Shown here in pieces: positions 41,583-48,870 of a stretch of DNA of 54,609 nt. A model generated the notes under the pieces. It saw only the letters and a program-made list of their open reading frames with translations. It made no database searches and was not told the origin of the DNA. The DNA comes from SLRI01 sp964393275. Its GTDB lineage: Bacteria; Pseudomonadota; Alphaproteobacteria; Geminicoccales; Geminicoccaceae. How positions within the stretch are numbered: position 1 is the stretch's first letter; every line of letters starts with the position of its first letter. The translations under genes were made by a program, and so were the position numbers. The DNA is taken from positions 1 to 54,609 of the forward strand of contig CAYMTA010000020.1 in the NCBI GenBank assembly GCA_964393275.1, given 5' to 3'.

Positions 41583-41593
41583 GGGGTCAGGAC
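41583..41593 (+). repeat. REP/RAYT-like short motif, copy 2
   Basis: GGGGTCAGGAC followed by AAATTTCC, the same 11-mer as at 37889. The two copies lie on the same strand on either side of the tctCBA-mgtC block. Confidence 0.4.
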
Positions 41594-41693
41594 AAATTTC
41601 CGGATGGCCCGCGCGTCCGGTCCGGCCTTTCGACGCTCGCCTGATGTCGCCCGCGAGCACGTCGGCGGCGCTCGCGCGGTCCTCTGCCCGCCG

Positions 41694-42170
41694 CTAGGGT
41701 GCCGGATAGGGCGTGCCGTCCTTGCGCGCGAACCGGCCGTCGGCGTTGGCGATCATCATGTCGATGTCGGCGTAGGTGGTGACATCGCTCGGGTGGCGCG
41801 AGCCGATCTCCAGAAGAATCGCCGTTCTCGATGACTTGTTGACCAAATGATGGCCATTGTCGGTGCCTCTGGGGCCGGTGCCTTTGGGAAACGCCGCGCA
41901 ATCGCCGGCGCGCAGCACCGTCTCACCATCGTCCTCGACGAGGGTCACCTCGCCTTCGAGCACATGGACCAGCTCGTCCTCGTGACTGTGCCAGTGGCGC
42001 TGGCTCGACCAGCCCCCCGGCGGCAGGGTCATCAGGTTGACGCCGAAATCCCGAAGCCCGCCCGCCTCGCCCAGGCGTCGCCGCGTGCGCGCCGCGCAGG
42101 GCGCGTCGAACGGCGGCGGATAGTCCGAGCCCTGGCGAACCGGCACGGCGGCGATATCGATCTTGGGCAT
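41694..42170 (-). CDS. Cupin domain protein
   Basis: 158 residues. A conserved single cupin barrel: WHSHEDELVHVLEGEVTLVEDDG (motif 1 with two His and Glu for metal), then DCAAFPKGTGPRGTDNGHHLVN (motif 2 with the last metal His). The C-terminal extension YADIDMMI.. to GRFARKDGTPYP is typical of a subgroup annotated simply as cupin. Metal-dependent enzyme or small-molecule binding is likely; no specific reaction can be named. Start 42170 has GAGGAGC. A 654-base non-coding region with repeat arrays lies directly upstream. Confidence 0.88.
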   Translation of the reverse strand: MPKIDIAAVPVRQGSDYPPPFDAPCAARTRRRLGEAGGLRDFGVNLMTLPPGGWSSQRHWHSHEDELVHVLEGEVTLVEDDGETVLRAGDCAAFPKGTGPRGTDNGHHLVNKSSRTAILLEIGSRHPSDVTTYADIDMMIANADGRFARKDGTPYPAP

Positions 42171-42416
42171 GCGCTGCTCCTCGTCCTCTGCTCGCCCATC
42201 AACCAGCACGACCGGTCGACAACCGCCAGAGGCAAAGCCGGGTCTCCCCGATTGGCCGCGACAAGGGGTCGAGGGGGCGATCCTGCGCCCGGCAAGCGCC
42301 GCTCTCGCCGCCTTCCCCGGCCTCGACCCGCCACCATCACGAACGCTTATGCGGCCTGCCGCGCCTTCGCCTCGGCGGCGCCGCCGTTGGCCGGATTGGC
42401 CGTCGAGGCGCTCGGG

Positions 42417-42564
42417 TTGGTGCATCCGGCGCAACAATCTCGCTTGGGTTGTTGCATCGGATGCAACAATTCCGCTCGGGTTGTTGCGCCGGATGCACCA
42501 TAAGCAGACGTGATGTTGCGTATACCGCACCATTTCCCGCCGATTGTTGCATCCCGCGCAACAG
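42417..42564. repeat. Array of five palindromic 21-bp repeats phased at about 32 bp
   Basis: Copies at 42417-42437, 42449-42469, 42481-42501, 42513-42533 and 42544-42564, with centres 32, 32, 32 and 31 bases apart. The best copy has perfect arms TTGTTGCATC and GATGCAACAA around one central base. The others keep TTGYTGC...GCAMCA half-sites. The first three copies are also embedded in near-identical 32-bp direct units (CTCGGGTTG...AATCTCG). The period equals three turns of B-DNA, so all sites face the same side of the helix. This looks like an operator array or iteron-like element. Confidence 0.8.
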
Positions 42565-42568
42565 GCGC

Positions 42569-42669
42569 CGACGAACGAACCCGCCGAATCGACGATCGAA
42601 CCCGGGGAATCGGCCGAGAACGCCGCCAATCGACGAACGAACCCGAGCCGGAGCGAACCAACCCGGCGG
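42569..42669. repeat. Array of five 20-21 bp direct repeats
   Basis: Units start at 42569, 42590, 42611, 42631 and 42651. The consensus is CGACGAACGAACCCGCCGAAT; units 1, 2 and 4 are closest and units 3 and 5 diverged. The period is about two helical turns. It begins four bases after the palindrome array, so both belong to one composite locus. Confidence 0.7.
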
Positions 42670-42771
42670 TGTCCAGGTGATTGTCGAAGCAGGGTTTTTT
42701 CGTGCCATCAGGCGTTTTTCGGGATGGCGCGCCGGCCAGATGGCCTGATTGCCGAACGAACCGGGCCGACC

Positions 42772-42800
42772 TTGCCTTTGCAGCCGAAATAGGCTATAAG
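42772..42800 (+). promoter_or_regulatory. Possible plus-strand promoter facing the MATE gene 3' end
   Basis: TTGCCT (42772-42777), 17 bases, TATAAG (42795-42800). It would transcribe antisense to the MATE gene. No plus-strand gene follows, so either an antisense RNA is made or the match is by chance. Confidence 0.3.
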
Positions 42801-42824
42801 TCCTAACAGTGGGCGGATCCTCGG

Positions 42825-44219
42825 TCAGCCGGGCGCGCGTGTCAGCCGCATGAAGCGGCGGATCAGCATGACGGCGGCGACGAGGAGGCCGAGGGCGAAG
42901 GCGAGCCACACGCCTCTTCCCTCGAGCGGCGTGGCGAGGGCGAGGAAGGCGGCGGTCGGGAAGGCGAGGCCCCAGTAGCCGATGGCGGCGATGAAGAGGG
43001 GCACCCTCGTGTCCTGCAGGCCGCGCAGCGCATGGGCGGCGGTCACCTGGAGGCCGTCGACGATCTGGAAGATGGCGGCGATGGCGAGGTAGGCGGTGGC
43101 GAAGGCGAGCACCTTGGATGCTTCGGGCCCCTCGTCGAGGAAGAGGCGGATGAGCGGGCCCGGGGCCAGCCAGAAGGCGAGGGCGGTGCAGCTCATGAAG
43201 CCGGCGGCGAGCGCCATGCCGGCCTGGCCGGCGGTGCGGGCGACCGACGGCTCGCCCCGGCCGCCCGCCACCGCCACCCGGACCGTCACCGCCTGGCCCA
43301 GGCCCAGGGGTACCATGAAGGTGATTGAGGCGAGCTGCAGGGCGATCTGGTGGGCGGCGAGCTGCAGCGTGCCGACATAGCCCATGATCTGCGCCGAGCC
43401 CGCGAAGATGCCGACCTCGAGCAGGATGAAGAGGCCGATGGGGATGCCGATCCGGTGGATGGCGCGAAAGGTCGCCCAGTCCGGCCGCCAGAGCCGGCCC
43501 AGCACATGGTGGCGGCGGAAGGGGTGCCTGGTCGCGACGATCAGCGCCATGACGCCGGCGAGCACGAGGTTGGTCACCGACGAGCCGATGCCGGCGCCCA
43601 TGACCTCGAGCCTGGGCAGGCCGAATTCGCCGAAGATCAGCCCGTAGTTGAGGAGGGCATTGAGCGGGATGGCGGCGAGGGTCACGACCAGCACGGTGCG
43701 GGTCCGCTCGAGGGCGGTGGCGTAGCAGCGCAGCACGTTCCAGACGAGGATGGCGACGAGGCCGGGTGCGACGCCGCGCATGTAGCTCTGGGCTTGGAGG
43801 CTGAGATCGTGGTCCTGGTCGATGGCGATGAAGACGCTGCCGATCCACCAGAGCGCCGGCAAGGCCACGAGGCTGAACGGCACGGCGGCCCACAGGCCCT
43901 GGCGGACGACGCGGCGCATCTCGCGCACCTGGCGGCGGGCGAGGGCGGCGGCGGCGAGCGGGGTGACCGCGGTGCCGATGCCGATGCCGAGCAGCATCAC
44001 GGGGTGAAAGGCGCTGAGTGCCAGAGCGGTGGCGGCGAGCGCTTCGGGGCCGAGCCGGCCGAGCATCAGGAGATCGGTCGTCGTGATGGCGATCTGGCCG
44101 ATCGAGGCGATCACCAGGGGCAGGGCGATGCCCGCCAGGGCCGCCACCTCGCGGCGTAAGAGGCGGCCCTTGGTCATGGGCGCGGCACGCGGCAGCGTGA
44201 CCCGAGGCGAGGAGAGCAT
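42825..44219 (-). CDS. MATE family multidrug/metabolite efflux transporter
   Basis: About 464 residues with 12 membrane helices in two MatE halves. The first half begins REVAALAGIALPLVIASIGQIAITTTDLLMLGRLGPEALAA and has GIGTAVTPLAAAALARR; the second has GIPIGLFILLEVGIFAGSAQIMGYVGTLQLAAHQIALQLASITFMVPLGLGQAVTVRV. It exports drugs or metabolites by Na+ or H+ antiport (NorM group). The start is uncertain: ATG at 44219 or ATG at 44177 (450 residues). It is divergent from the UxaA-family gene. Confidence 0.92.
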   Translation of the reverse strand: MLSSPRVTLPRAAPMTKGRLLRREVAALAGIALPLVIASIGQIAITTTDLLMLGRLGPEALAATALALSAFHPVMLLGIGIGTAVTPLAAAALARRQVREMRRVVRQGLWAAVPFSLVALPALWWIGSVFIAIDQDHDLSLQAQSYMRGVAPGLVAILVWNVLRCYATALERTRTVLVVTLAAIPLNALLNYGLIFGEFGLPRLEVMGAGIGSSVTNLVLAGVMALIVATRHPFRRHHVLGRLWRPDWATFRAIHRIGIPIGLFILLEVGIFAGSAQIMGYVGTLQLAAHQIALQLASITFMVPLGLGQAVTVRVAVAGGRGEPSVARTAGQAGMALAAGFMSCTALAFWLAPGPLIRLFLDEGPEASKVLAFATAYLAIAAIFQIVDGLQVTAAHALRGLQDTRVPLFIAAIGYWGLAFPTAAFLALATPLEGRGVWLAFALGLLVAAVMLIRRFMRLTRAPG

Positions 44220-44402
44220 CGCTCGACCCGATGCGGCTGGATATGGAGGTGCGAATGCGGAGCCGTTTGTGCTTAACCTGCGAAGCCGCCGGCGTCGAGC
44301 ACTGGCAGTCCGAGCGGAGTTCTGCGAAACTCCTGAACCTGACAGACAAGGCGGGCGGCGGTGCTTTCCTGGCCCGCGCCCGCGCCCCGGAGCAGCCTCA
44401 TC

Positions 44403-45929
44403 ATGACCGACCCAGCACTCACCGTCCGGCTGAATGCCCACGACAACGTCGTCGTCGCCCGCCGGGCGATCGGCGAGCGCACCACGCTCGACGGCGAGGG
44501 TGTGACCACGACCGCGAAGATCCCGCCCGGCCACAAGATCGCGACGAGCCGCATCGCCAATGGCGAGCCGGTCCGCAAGTACGACCAGATCATCGGCTTC
44601 GCCAGCGCCGACATCCTGCCCGGCGACCATGTCCACGTGCACAACTGCCTGATGGGCGAGTTCGACCGCGACTACGCCATCGGCAGCCGGGCCAAGCCCG
44701 TTGCCATGGTGCCCGAGGCGGAGCGCGACACCTTCGAGGGCTTCGTTCGCGAGAACGGCAAGGTCGGCACGCGCAACTATATCGGCGTGCTCTCATCGGT
44801 GAACTGCTCGGCCTCGGTCTGCCGCTTCCTGCAGCAGAATTTCCCGAAGGAGGTGCTGGCGAAATACCCGAACGTCGACGGGATCGTGGCGCTGACCCAT
44901 TCGACCGGCTGCGGCATGGCCGACCGGGGCGAGGGCTTCGCCGCCCTGCAGCGCACACTCTGGGGCTACGCGCGGCATCCGAACTTCGCCGGCATCCTGA
45001 TGATCGGCCTGGGCTGCGAGGTGAACCAGATCGACTTCCTGCTCGAGGCCTACCAGATCGAGCGCGGCCCCTTCTTCCGCACCATGACCATGCAGGAGAC
45101 GGGTGGCACGCGGAAGACGGTCGAGCGGGCGACGCAGATGATCATCGAGATGCTGCCGCACGCCAACGAGTTCGGCCGGCAGACCGTCTCGGCCTCGGAG
45201 CTCACGGTGGCGCTGCAGTGCGGCGGCTCGGACGCCTATTCCGGCATCACGGCCAACCCGGCCTTGGGCTACGCCACCGACCTCCTGGTGGCCCAGGGCG
45301 GCACCGGCATCCTCGCCGAGACGCCCGAGATCTACGGCGCCGAGCATCTCCTGACCCAGCGTGCCGTGAGCGAGGAGGTGGCCCGAAGGCTGATCGACCG
45401 GATCAAGTGGTGGGAGGAGTACACCGCCTCCAACGGCGGCGAGATGAACAACAACCCCTCGCCCGGCAACAAGGCAGGCGGGCTCACCACCATCCTCGAG
45501 AAATCCCTGGGCGCCGCCGCCAAGGGCGGCACCACCAATCTCGCCGGCGTGCTCCGCTATGCCGAGATGGCCAAGACCCGTGGCTTCCTCTTCATGGACA
45601 GCCCCGGCTACGATCCCTGCTCGGTGACCGGCCAGGTCGCGTCGGGCTCGAACATCGTCGCCTTCACCACCGGCCGCGGCTCCTGCTTCGGCTTCAAGCC
45701 GGCGCCGTCGATCAAGCTCGCCACCAACTCCGCCATGTACGAGCGCATGGTCGAGGACATGGACATCAATTGCGGCGACATTCTGGATGGCGGGGCGACC
45801 ATCGAGAGCAAGGGCCGCGAGATCCTCGACCTGCTCCTGGCCGTTGCCTCGGGCGAGCAGTCGAAGTCGGAGGCGCTCGGCATCGGCGACCACGAGTTCA
45901 TCCCCTGGCAGATCGGCGCGGTCATGTGA
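44403..45929 (+). CDS. Altronate/galactarate dehydratase family protein (fused UxaA, SAF domain)
   Basis: 508 residues. The N-terminal SAF domain (about 8-90) contains VVVARRAIGE, IPPGHKIATSRIANGEPVRKYDQIIGFA and VHNCLMGEF. The catalytic part (about 115-505) contains GRENGKVGTRNYIGVLSSVNCSASV, LTHSTGCGM, GLGCEVNQ, LQCGGSDAYSGITANPALG, NPSPGNKAGGLTTILEKSLGAAAKGG and FTTGRGSCFGF. The conserved Cys residues may hold an Fe(II) or Fe-S centre. It dehydrates a sugar acid such as altronate or galactarate to a 2-keto-3-deoxy product. No sugar-acid operon surrounds it, so the true substrate is open. Confidence 0.9.
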   Translation: MTDPALTVRLNAHDNVVVARRAIGERTTLDGEGVTTTAKIPPGHKIATSRIANGEPVRKYDQIIGFASADILPGDHVHVHNCLMGEFDRDYAIGSRAKPVAMVPEAERDTFEGFVRENGKVGTRNYIGVLSSVNCSASVCRFLQQNFPKEVLAKYPNVDGIVALTHSTGCGMADRGEGFAALQRTLWGYARHPNFAGILMIGLGCEVNQIDFLLEAYQIERGPFFRTMTMQETGGTRKTVERATQMIIEMLPHANEFGRQTVSASELTVALQCGGSDAYSGITANPALGYATDLLVAQGGTGILAETPEIYGAEHLLTQRAVSEEVARRLIDRIKWWEEYTASNGGEMNNNPSPGNKAGGLTTILEKSLGAAAKGGTTNLAGVLRYAEMAKTRGFLFMDSPGYDPCSVTGQVASGSNIVAFTTGRGSCFGFKPAPSIKLATNSAMYERMVEDMDINCGDILDGGATIESKGREILDLLLAVASGEQSKSEALGIGDHEFIPWQIGAVM

Positions 45930-45970
45930 CCGCTGCCCTGGGGCGGATCGGCGTCTGGATGTAGCGACCC

Positions 45971-46918
45971 GTGGATTCGGCCAGGGTCGAACGCAAGCTG
46001 ACCACGATCCTGGTCGCCGACGCCGTCGGCTACAGCCGGGCGATGGCGGCCGACGAGGCGGCGGCGCTGACGGCGCTTCGGGCCGCGCGCGCCGTCTTCG
46101 CCCGGCTGATCGAGCGCCATCGGGGGCGCATCTTCAGCAAGGCCGGTGACGGCCTGCTCGCCGAGTTCCCCTCGGTGGTCGAGGCGGTGCAGTGCGCCAT
46201 CGAGGTGCAGCGCGAGCTCGCCGGCCGGCATGCCGCGCCCGGCGCCACCCAGTTCCGCATCGGCGTGCATCTGGGCGACGTCATGGTCGACGGCGACGAT
46301 CTCTTCGGCGACGGCGTCAATCTGGCCGCCCGCCTCGAGAGCATGGTCGAGCCGGGCGGCATTCTGATCTCGCAGGTGGTCTACGACCAGGTGCACACCA
46401 AGCTCGAGATCGGCTTCGACTATCTGGGCCAGCAGCGGCCGAAGAACCTCGGGACCGAGGTGCCGGTCTATCGAGTCGCGCTCGATGGCGGCTCGCGGCG
46501 CGGCCCGCAAGGGGGCGGACCGCGGTCGGGGGCCAGGGCCGCGGCGCCAACGTCCGAACGGCCGGCACCCGAACGGCCGGCAGGCGAGCCGGTGGAGCGC
46601 GACGGGTGGGTCCGCATCCGCCGCCACGCGCAGTTCCTGGGTGTCGTCTGGCTGGCCCTCGTGGCGATCGACATCTTCACCGGCAGCGGCTTCTGGGCGC
46701 ATTGGCCCGGCATCGCCATGCTGACGCTGCTCGGCCTCGAGGCCGCGCCTTTGCTCACGCGGGGCTGGTTCGATGCGACCTATGCGAGGCTCGCCATCAT
46801 CATTGCCGGCCTCGCCCTGATCAACCTCGCCACCTGGTCCGGCACGCTCTGGGTCGGCTGGCCGGCGCTGGGTCTCATCGTGATCGAGGCGAGCCGCCGC
46901 CTGCGACGCCGAGGCTGA
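45971..46918 (+). CDS. Class III adenylate/guanylate cyclase with C-terminal membrane domain
   Basis: 315 residues. The cyclase homology domain (about 8-160) has the metal motif ILVADAVGYSRAM, the second metal Asp in SKAGDGLLAEF, and the ATP-contacting IGVHLGDVMVDGDDLFGDGVNLAARLES. A Pro/Gly-rich linker (about 175-215) leads to a C-terminal membrane module of four short helices (FLGVVWLALVAIDIF to LIVIEASRR), which resembles a 2TM-type anchor. It makes cAMP (or cGMP) near the membrane. Placement of the catalytic domain before the membrane anchor is less usual. Start GTG at 45971 has a poor ribosome-binding site. Confidence 0.9.
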   Translation: MDSARVERKLTTILVADAVGYSRAMAADEAAALTALRAARAVFARLIERHRGRIFSKAGDGLLAEFPSVVEAVQCAIEVQRELAGRHAAPGATQFRIGVHLGDVMVDGDDLFGDGVNLAARLESMVEPGGILISQVVYDQVHTKLEIGFDYLGQQRPKNLGTEVPVYRVALDGGSRRGPQGGGPRSGARAAAPTSERPAPERPAGEPVERDGWVRIRRHAQFLGVVWLALVAIDIFTGSGFWAHWPGIAMLTLLGLEAAPLLTRGWFDATYARLAIIIAGLALINLATWSGTLWVGWPALGLIVIEASRRLRRRG

Positions 46919-47027
46919 TCGGCCACGAAAAGGCGCGGCGTCCTCGAGCGCGAATCCCCTCGTTCGCCGGCTGGCCGGGTGCTAGAAGCACGGGCTGTGC
47001 CTGGATGCGCAGACGAGGAGAGTTGCC

Positions 47028-47171
47028 ATGGCCAAGGGTCAAAAACGCAGCAATCGCGAGATCAAGAAGCCGAAGGCCGACAAGAAGACGGCGTCGGTGG
47101 CGCCTGCCGGCAAGGTCGCGACGGCCACCAATCCCGCCAAGCCCGGCGCGGCGCCCGCCAAGAAGGGCTGA
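47028..47171 (+). CDS. Small basic conserved protein (47 residues)
   Basis: 47 residues opening MAKGQKRSNREIKKPKADKK, then an Ala/Pro/Lys tail ending AKKG. The same opening (MAKGQxRSNREKKKPK) is familiar to me from many small uncharacterised proteobacterial proteins. A GAGGAG ribosome-binding site stands nine bases before the ATG. It has very high Lys/Arg content and no hydrophobic core, so it is probably disordered and nucleic-acid binding (inference). Neighbours give no clue. Confidence 0.7.
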   Translation: MAKGQKRSNREIKKPKADKKTASVAPAGKVATATNPAKPGAAPAKKG

Positions 47172-47201
47172 GCCCGCCGTCAGCGGCGTGCGGCCTCGCC
47201 C

Positions 47202-47459
47202 TCAGTGCGAGGCGCCGCCGTCGACGGCGAAGGCCTGACCGGTGACGTGGGCGGCCGTCGCGAGGTAGACGGTCATGTCGGCCATGTCCGCCTCGGTCTG
47301 CGGCACGCCGAGCTTGCGCGCGATCGAGGCGGCCGTCGACTTGGCGGCCGTTAAACCGCCCGTGTTGCGGTCGTGGTACCGATGGGCGGCATCGCGGGCC
47401 TGGTCGGGGCCGGCCAGGGCCACATGCATGCCGAGGCCGTGGAGATGCAGGCCGCCGCT
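47202..47459 (-). pseudogene. SDR C-terminal remnant
   Basis: About 85 codons matching only the C-terminal end of a short-chain dehydrogenase: GLHLHGLGMHVALAGP, KLGVPQTEADMADMTVYLAT, then AAHVTGQAFAVDGGASH (the standard SDR end). The Rossmann turn and YxxxK parts are missing, and the sequence upstream runs into the end of the AEC transporter gene. No start or ribosome-binding site fits. It is interpreted as the decayed 3' end of a deleted gene. It is bordered by the 47-residue gene and the AEC gene. Confidence 0.7.
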
Positions 47460-47487
47460 TGTTCGAGCAACCGGAATCGGCGACAGG

Positions 47488-48423
47488 TCAGCCCGTGGCC
47501 CAGACCAGCACTGCCGTCACCGTGACCACCGACGCGGCATGGGTGACGAGCACCAGCGACGAGGCGCGGATGGTGTAGGTGGCGTAGCGCTCGGCCAGGA
47601 CGAAGACCGAGGCACCGGTCGGCAGGCTGGCGGTGACGATCGTGGCCAGGGCGAGCTCGGGGCGGAGCGGCAGGAGCCAGAGCACGGTGAGCGCCATGAG
47701 CGCCGGGTGGACGACCAGCTTGATCGTGGCGAGCGTCAGGATCTCGGCGCGGGCAGCGGCGATGGGCGCTCCCACCAGCGAGGCGCCGAGGGCGAAGAGC
47801 GCGCAGGGTGCGGCGGCGGCACCCAGCAGCCCGGCGAAATTGCCGAGCGGGGTCGGCACGGGCAGCCCCGTCAGCGTCCAGGCGAAGCCGGCGAAGACGG
47901 CGAGCACCAAGGGGTTGCGCGCGAGGTTCCGGGCCACGTTGCGCAGCGTGGCAAGCCGGCCGCGGCCGAGACCGCTCCGGGCTTCAAGGATCATGATCAG
48001 GATCGGTGCCGTGATCAGGTTGTCGAAGGTCAGCGCCAAGACGGCCGGCAGCGCCGCGTCGGAGCCCATGGCGGTGATCAGGAGCGGGATGCCCATGTAG
48101 CCGGAATTGGTCCAGATGCCGCCGACACCGGCGACCGCGGCCTCGGCGAAGGGCAGGCCGAAGCGCCAGCGTGCCAGGGCCGAGGTGGCGATCCACAAGG
48201 CGAAGGCGACGCCGTAGAAGGCGGCGAAGAAGCGCCAGTCGAAGAGCTCCGCCAGGGGCGTCGTGCCGACCTTGACGAAGAGCAGCGCCGGCAGGGCGAA
48301 ATGGTAGACGAAGGCATTGAGACCCTCGACCGCCGTCGGGCCGACGAGCTTCCCAGCGAGCGCCGCGTAGCCGCAGAAGATCAGCCCGAAGAACGGCAGC
48401 GCCACATCGACCAGGGCCGCCAT
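47488..48423 (-). CDS. AEC family transporter (auxin efflux carrier type)
   Basis: 311 residues with ten helices in two inverted halves. VALPFFGLIFCGYAALAGKLVG opens, NAFVYHFALPALLFVKVG and GGIWTNSGYMGIPLLITAMG are conserved motifs, and the second half has KLVVHPALMALT and ASLPTGASVFVLAERY. Bacterial AEC proteins move dicarboxylates such as malate or malonate or other organic anions. The substrate is not visible. Ends near the SDR remnant; mutT lies upstream in the same direction. Confidence 0.9.
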   Translation of the reverse strand: MAALVDVALPFFGLIFCGYAALAGKLVGPTAVEGLNAFVYHFALPALLFVKVGTTPLAELFDWRFFAAFYGVAFALWIATSALARWRFGLPFAEAAVAGVGGIWTNSGYMGIPLLITAMGSDAALPAVLALTFDNLITAPILIMILEARSGLGRGRLATLRNVARNLARNPLVLAVFAGFAWTLTGLPVPTPLGNFAGLLGAAAAPCALFALGASLVGAPIAAARAEILTLATIKLVVHPALMALTVLWLLPLRPELALATIVTASLPTGASVFVLAERYATYTIRASSLVLVTHAASVVTVTAVLVWATG

Positions 48424-48432
48424 GCCGGGCCG

Positions 48433-48870
48433 TCAGAGCAGCTCGTGGAGGAACGGCAAGAGCGGCTTGTCAGCTTCGGGCATCGGCAGGTCGAAGAGGG
48501 CTTGGGGCCTGAGCCAGCGAATCTTCTGGCCCTCGCGTGGCAGAGGCTCGCCCTCCCACACCCGGCAGACGTAAAGCGGCATGAGCAGATGGAAGTCCGG
48601 GTAGCTGTGGCTGGCGAAGGCCAGGGGCGCCAGGCAGGCGGCGCGCGTGACGATGCCGAGCTCCTCCTCGAGCTCGCGGATCAGACAGGCTTCCGGCGTC
48701 TCGCCGGGCTCGAGCTTGCCGCCCGGGAACTCCCAGAGCCCGGCCATGCTCTTCTGCTCGGGCCGGGTCGCGACCAGCACCCGGTGATCCGGGTCGATCA
48801 AGGCCACGGCTGCGACCAGGACGATCGGCAGGGCTCCGGCGGCGTCGCCGGTCGGAGCAGGCATCGGCAT
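48433..48870 (-). CDS. mutT: 8-oxo-dGTP diphosphatase (Nudix, MutT)
   Basis: 145 residues. The Nudix box is complete: GGKLEPGETPEACLIRELEEELGI. VLVATRPEQKSMAGLWEFPGGK is characteristic of MutT, and WLRPQALFDLPMPEADKPLLPFL closes the fold. It cleans oxidised dGTP from the nucleotide pool. Start ATG at 48870 shares one base with the argJ stop; a second in-frame ATG is at 48864. argJ-mutT linkage is common in alphaproteobacteria. Confidence 0.93.
   Translation of the reverse strand: MPMPAPTGDAAGALPIVLVAAVALIDPDHRVLVATRPEQKSMAGLWEFPGGKLEPGETPEACLIRELEEELGIVTRAACLAPLAFASHSYPDFHLLMPLYVCRVWEGEPLPREGQKIRWLRPQALFDLPMPEADKPLLPFLHELL

Larger units (their letters stand above)
42171..42824. other. Large non-coding region with two repeat arrays
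   Basis: This is the longest gene-free stretch of the window, between the cupin start and the MATE stop. The part next to cupin (42171-42410) shows no clear feature. 42417-42564 holds five palindromic repeats, and 42569-42669 holds five short direct repeats. 42670-42770 contains two short T-runs (42694-42699 and 42710-42720) and small inverted repeats. A possible plus-strand promoter is at 42772-42800. Open frames here are interrupted or shaped by the repeats and look non-coding. Confidence 0.7.

Noticed and set aside
42337..42661. Minus-strand frames through the repeat region, including one ending NPANGGAAEAKARQAA
   Set aside because: The 32-bp repeat unit is not a multiple of three, so frames change from unit to unit. 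The translations carry Cys/Met-rich repeats and no domain. The short coding-like tail could be a remnant but cannot be supported as a gene.
42417..42669. CRISPR array
   Set aside because: Units are adjacent or overlapping repeats without unique spacers of constant length, and no cas gene is present.
44316..44333. GGAGTT/AACTCC inverted repeat in the MATE-UxaA divergent region
   Set aside because: Six-base arms are expected by chance at this frequency, and no regulator gene is adjacent.
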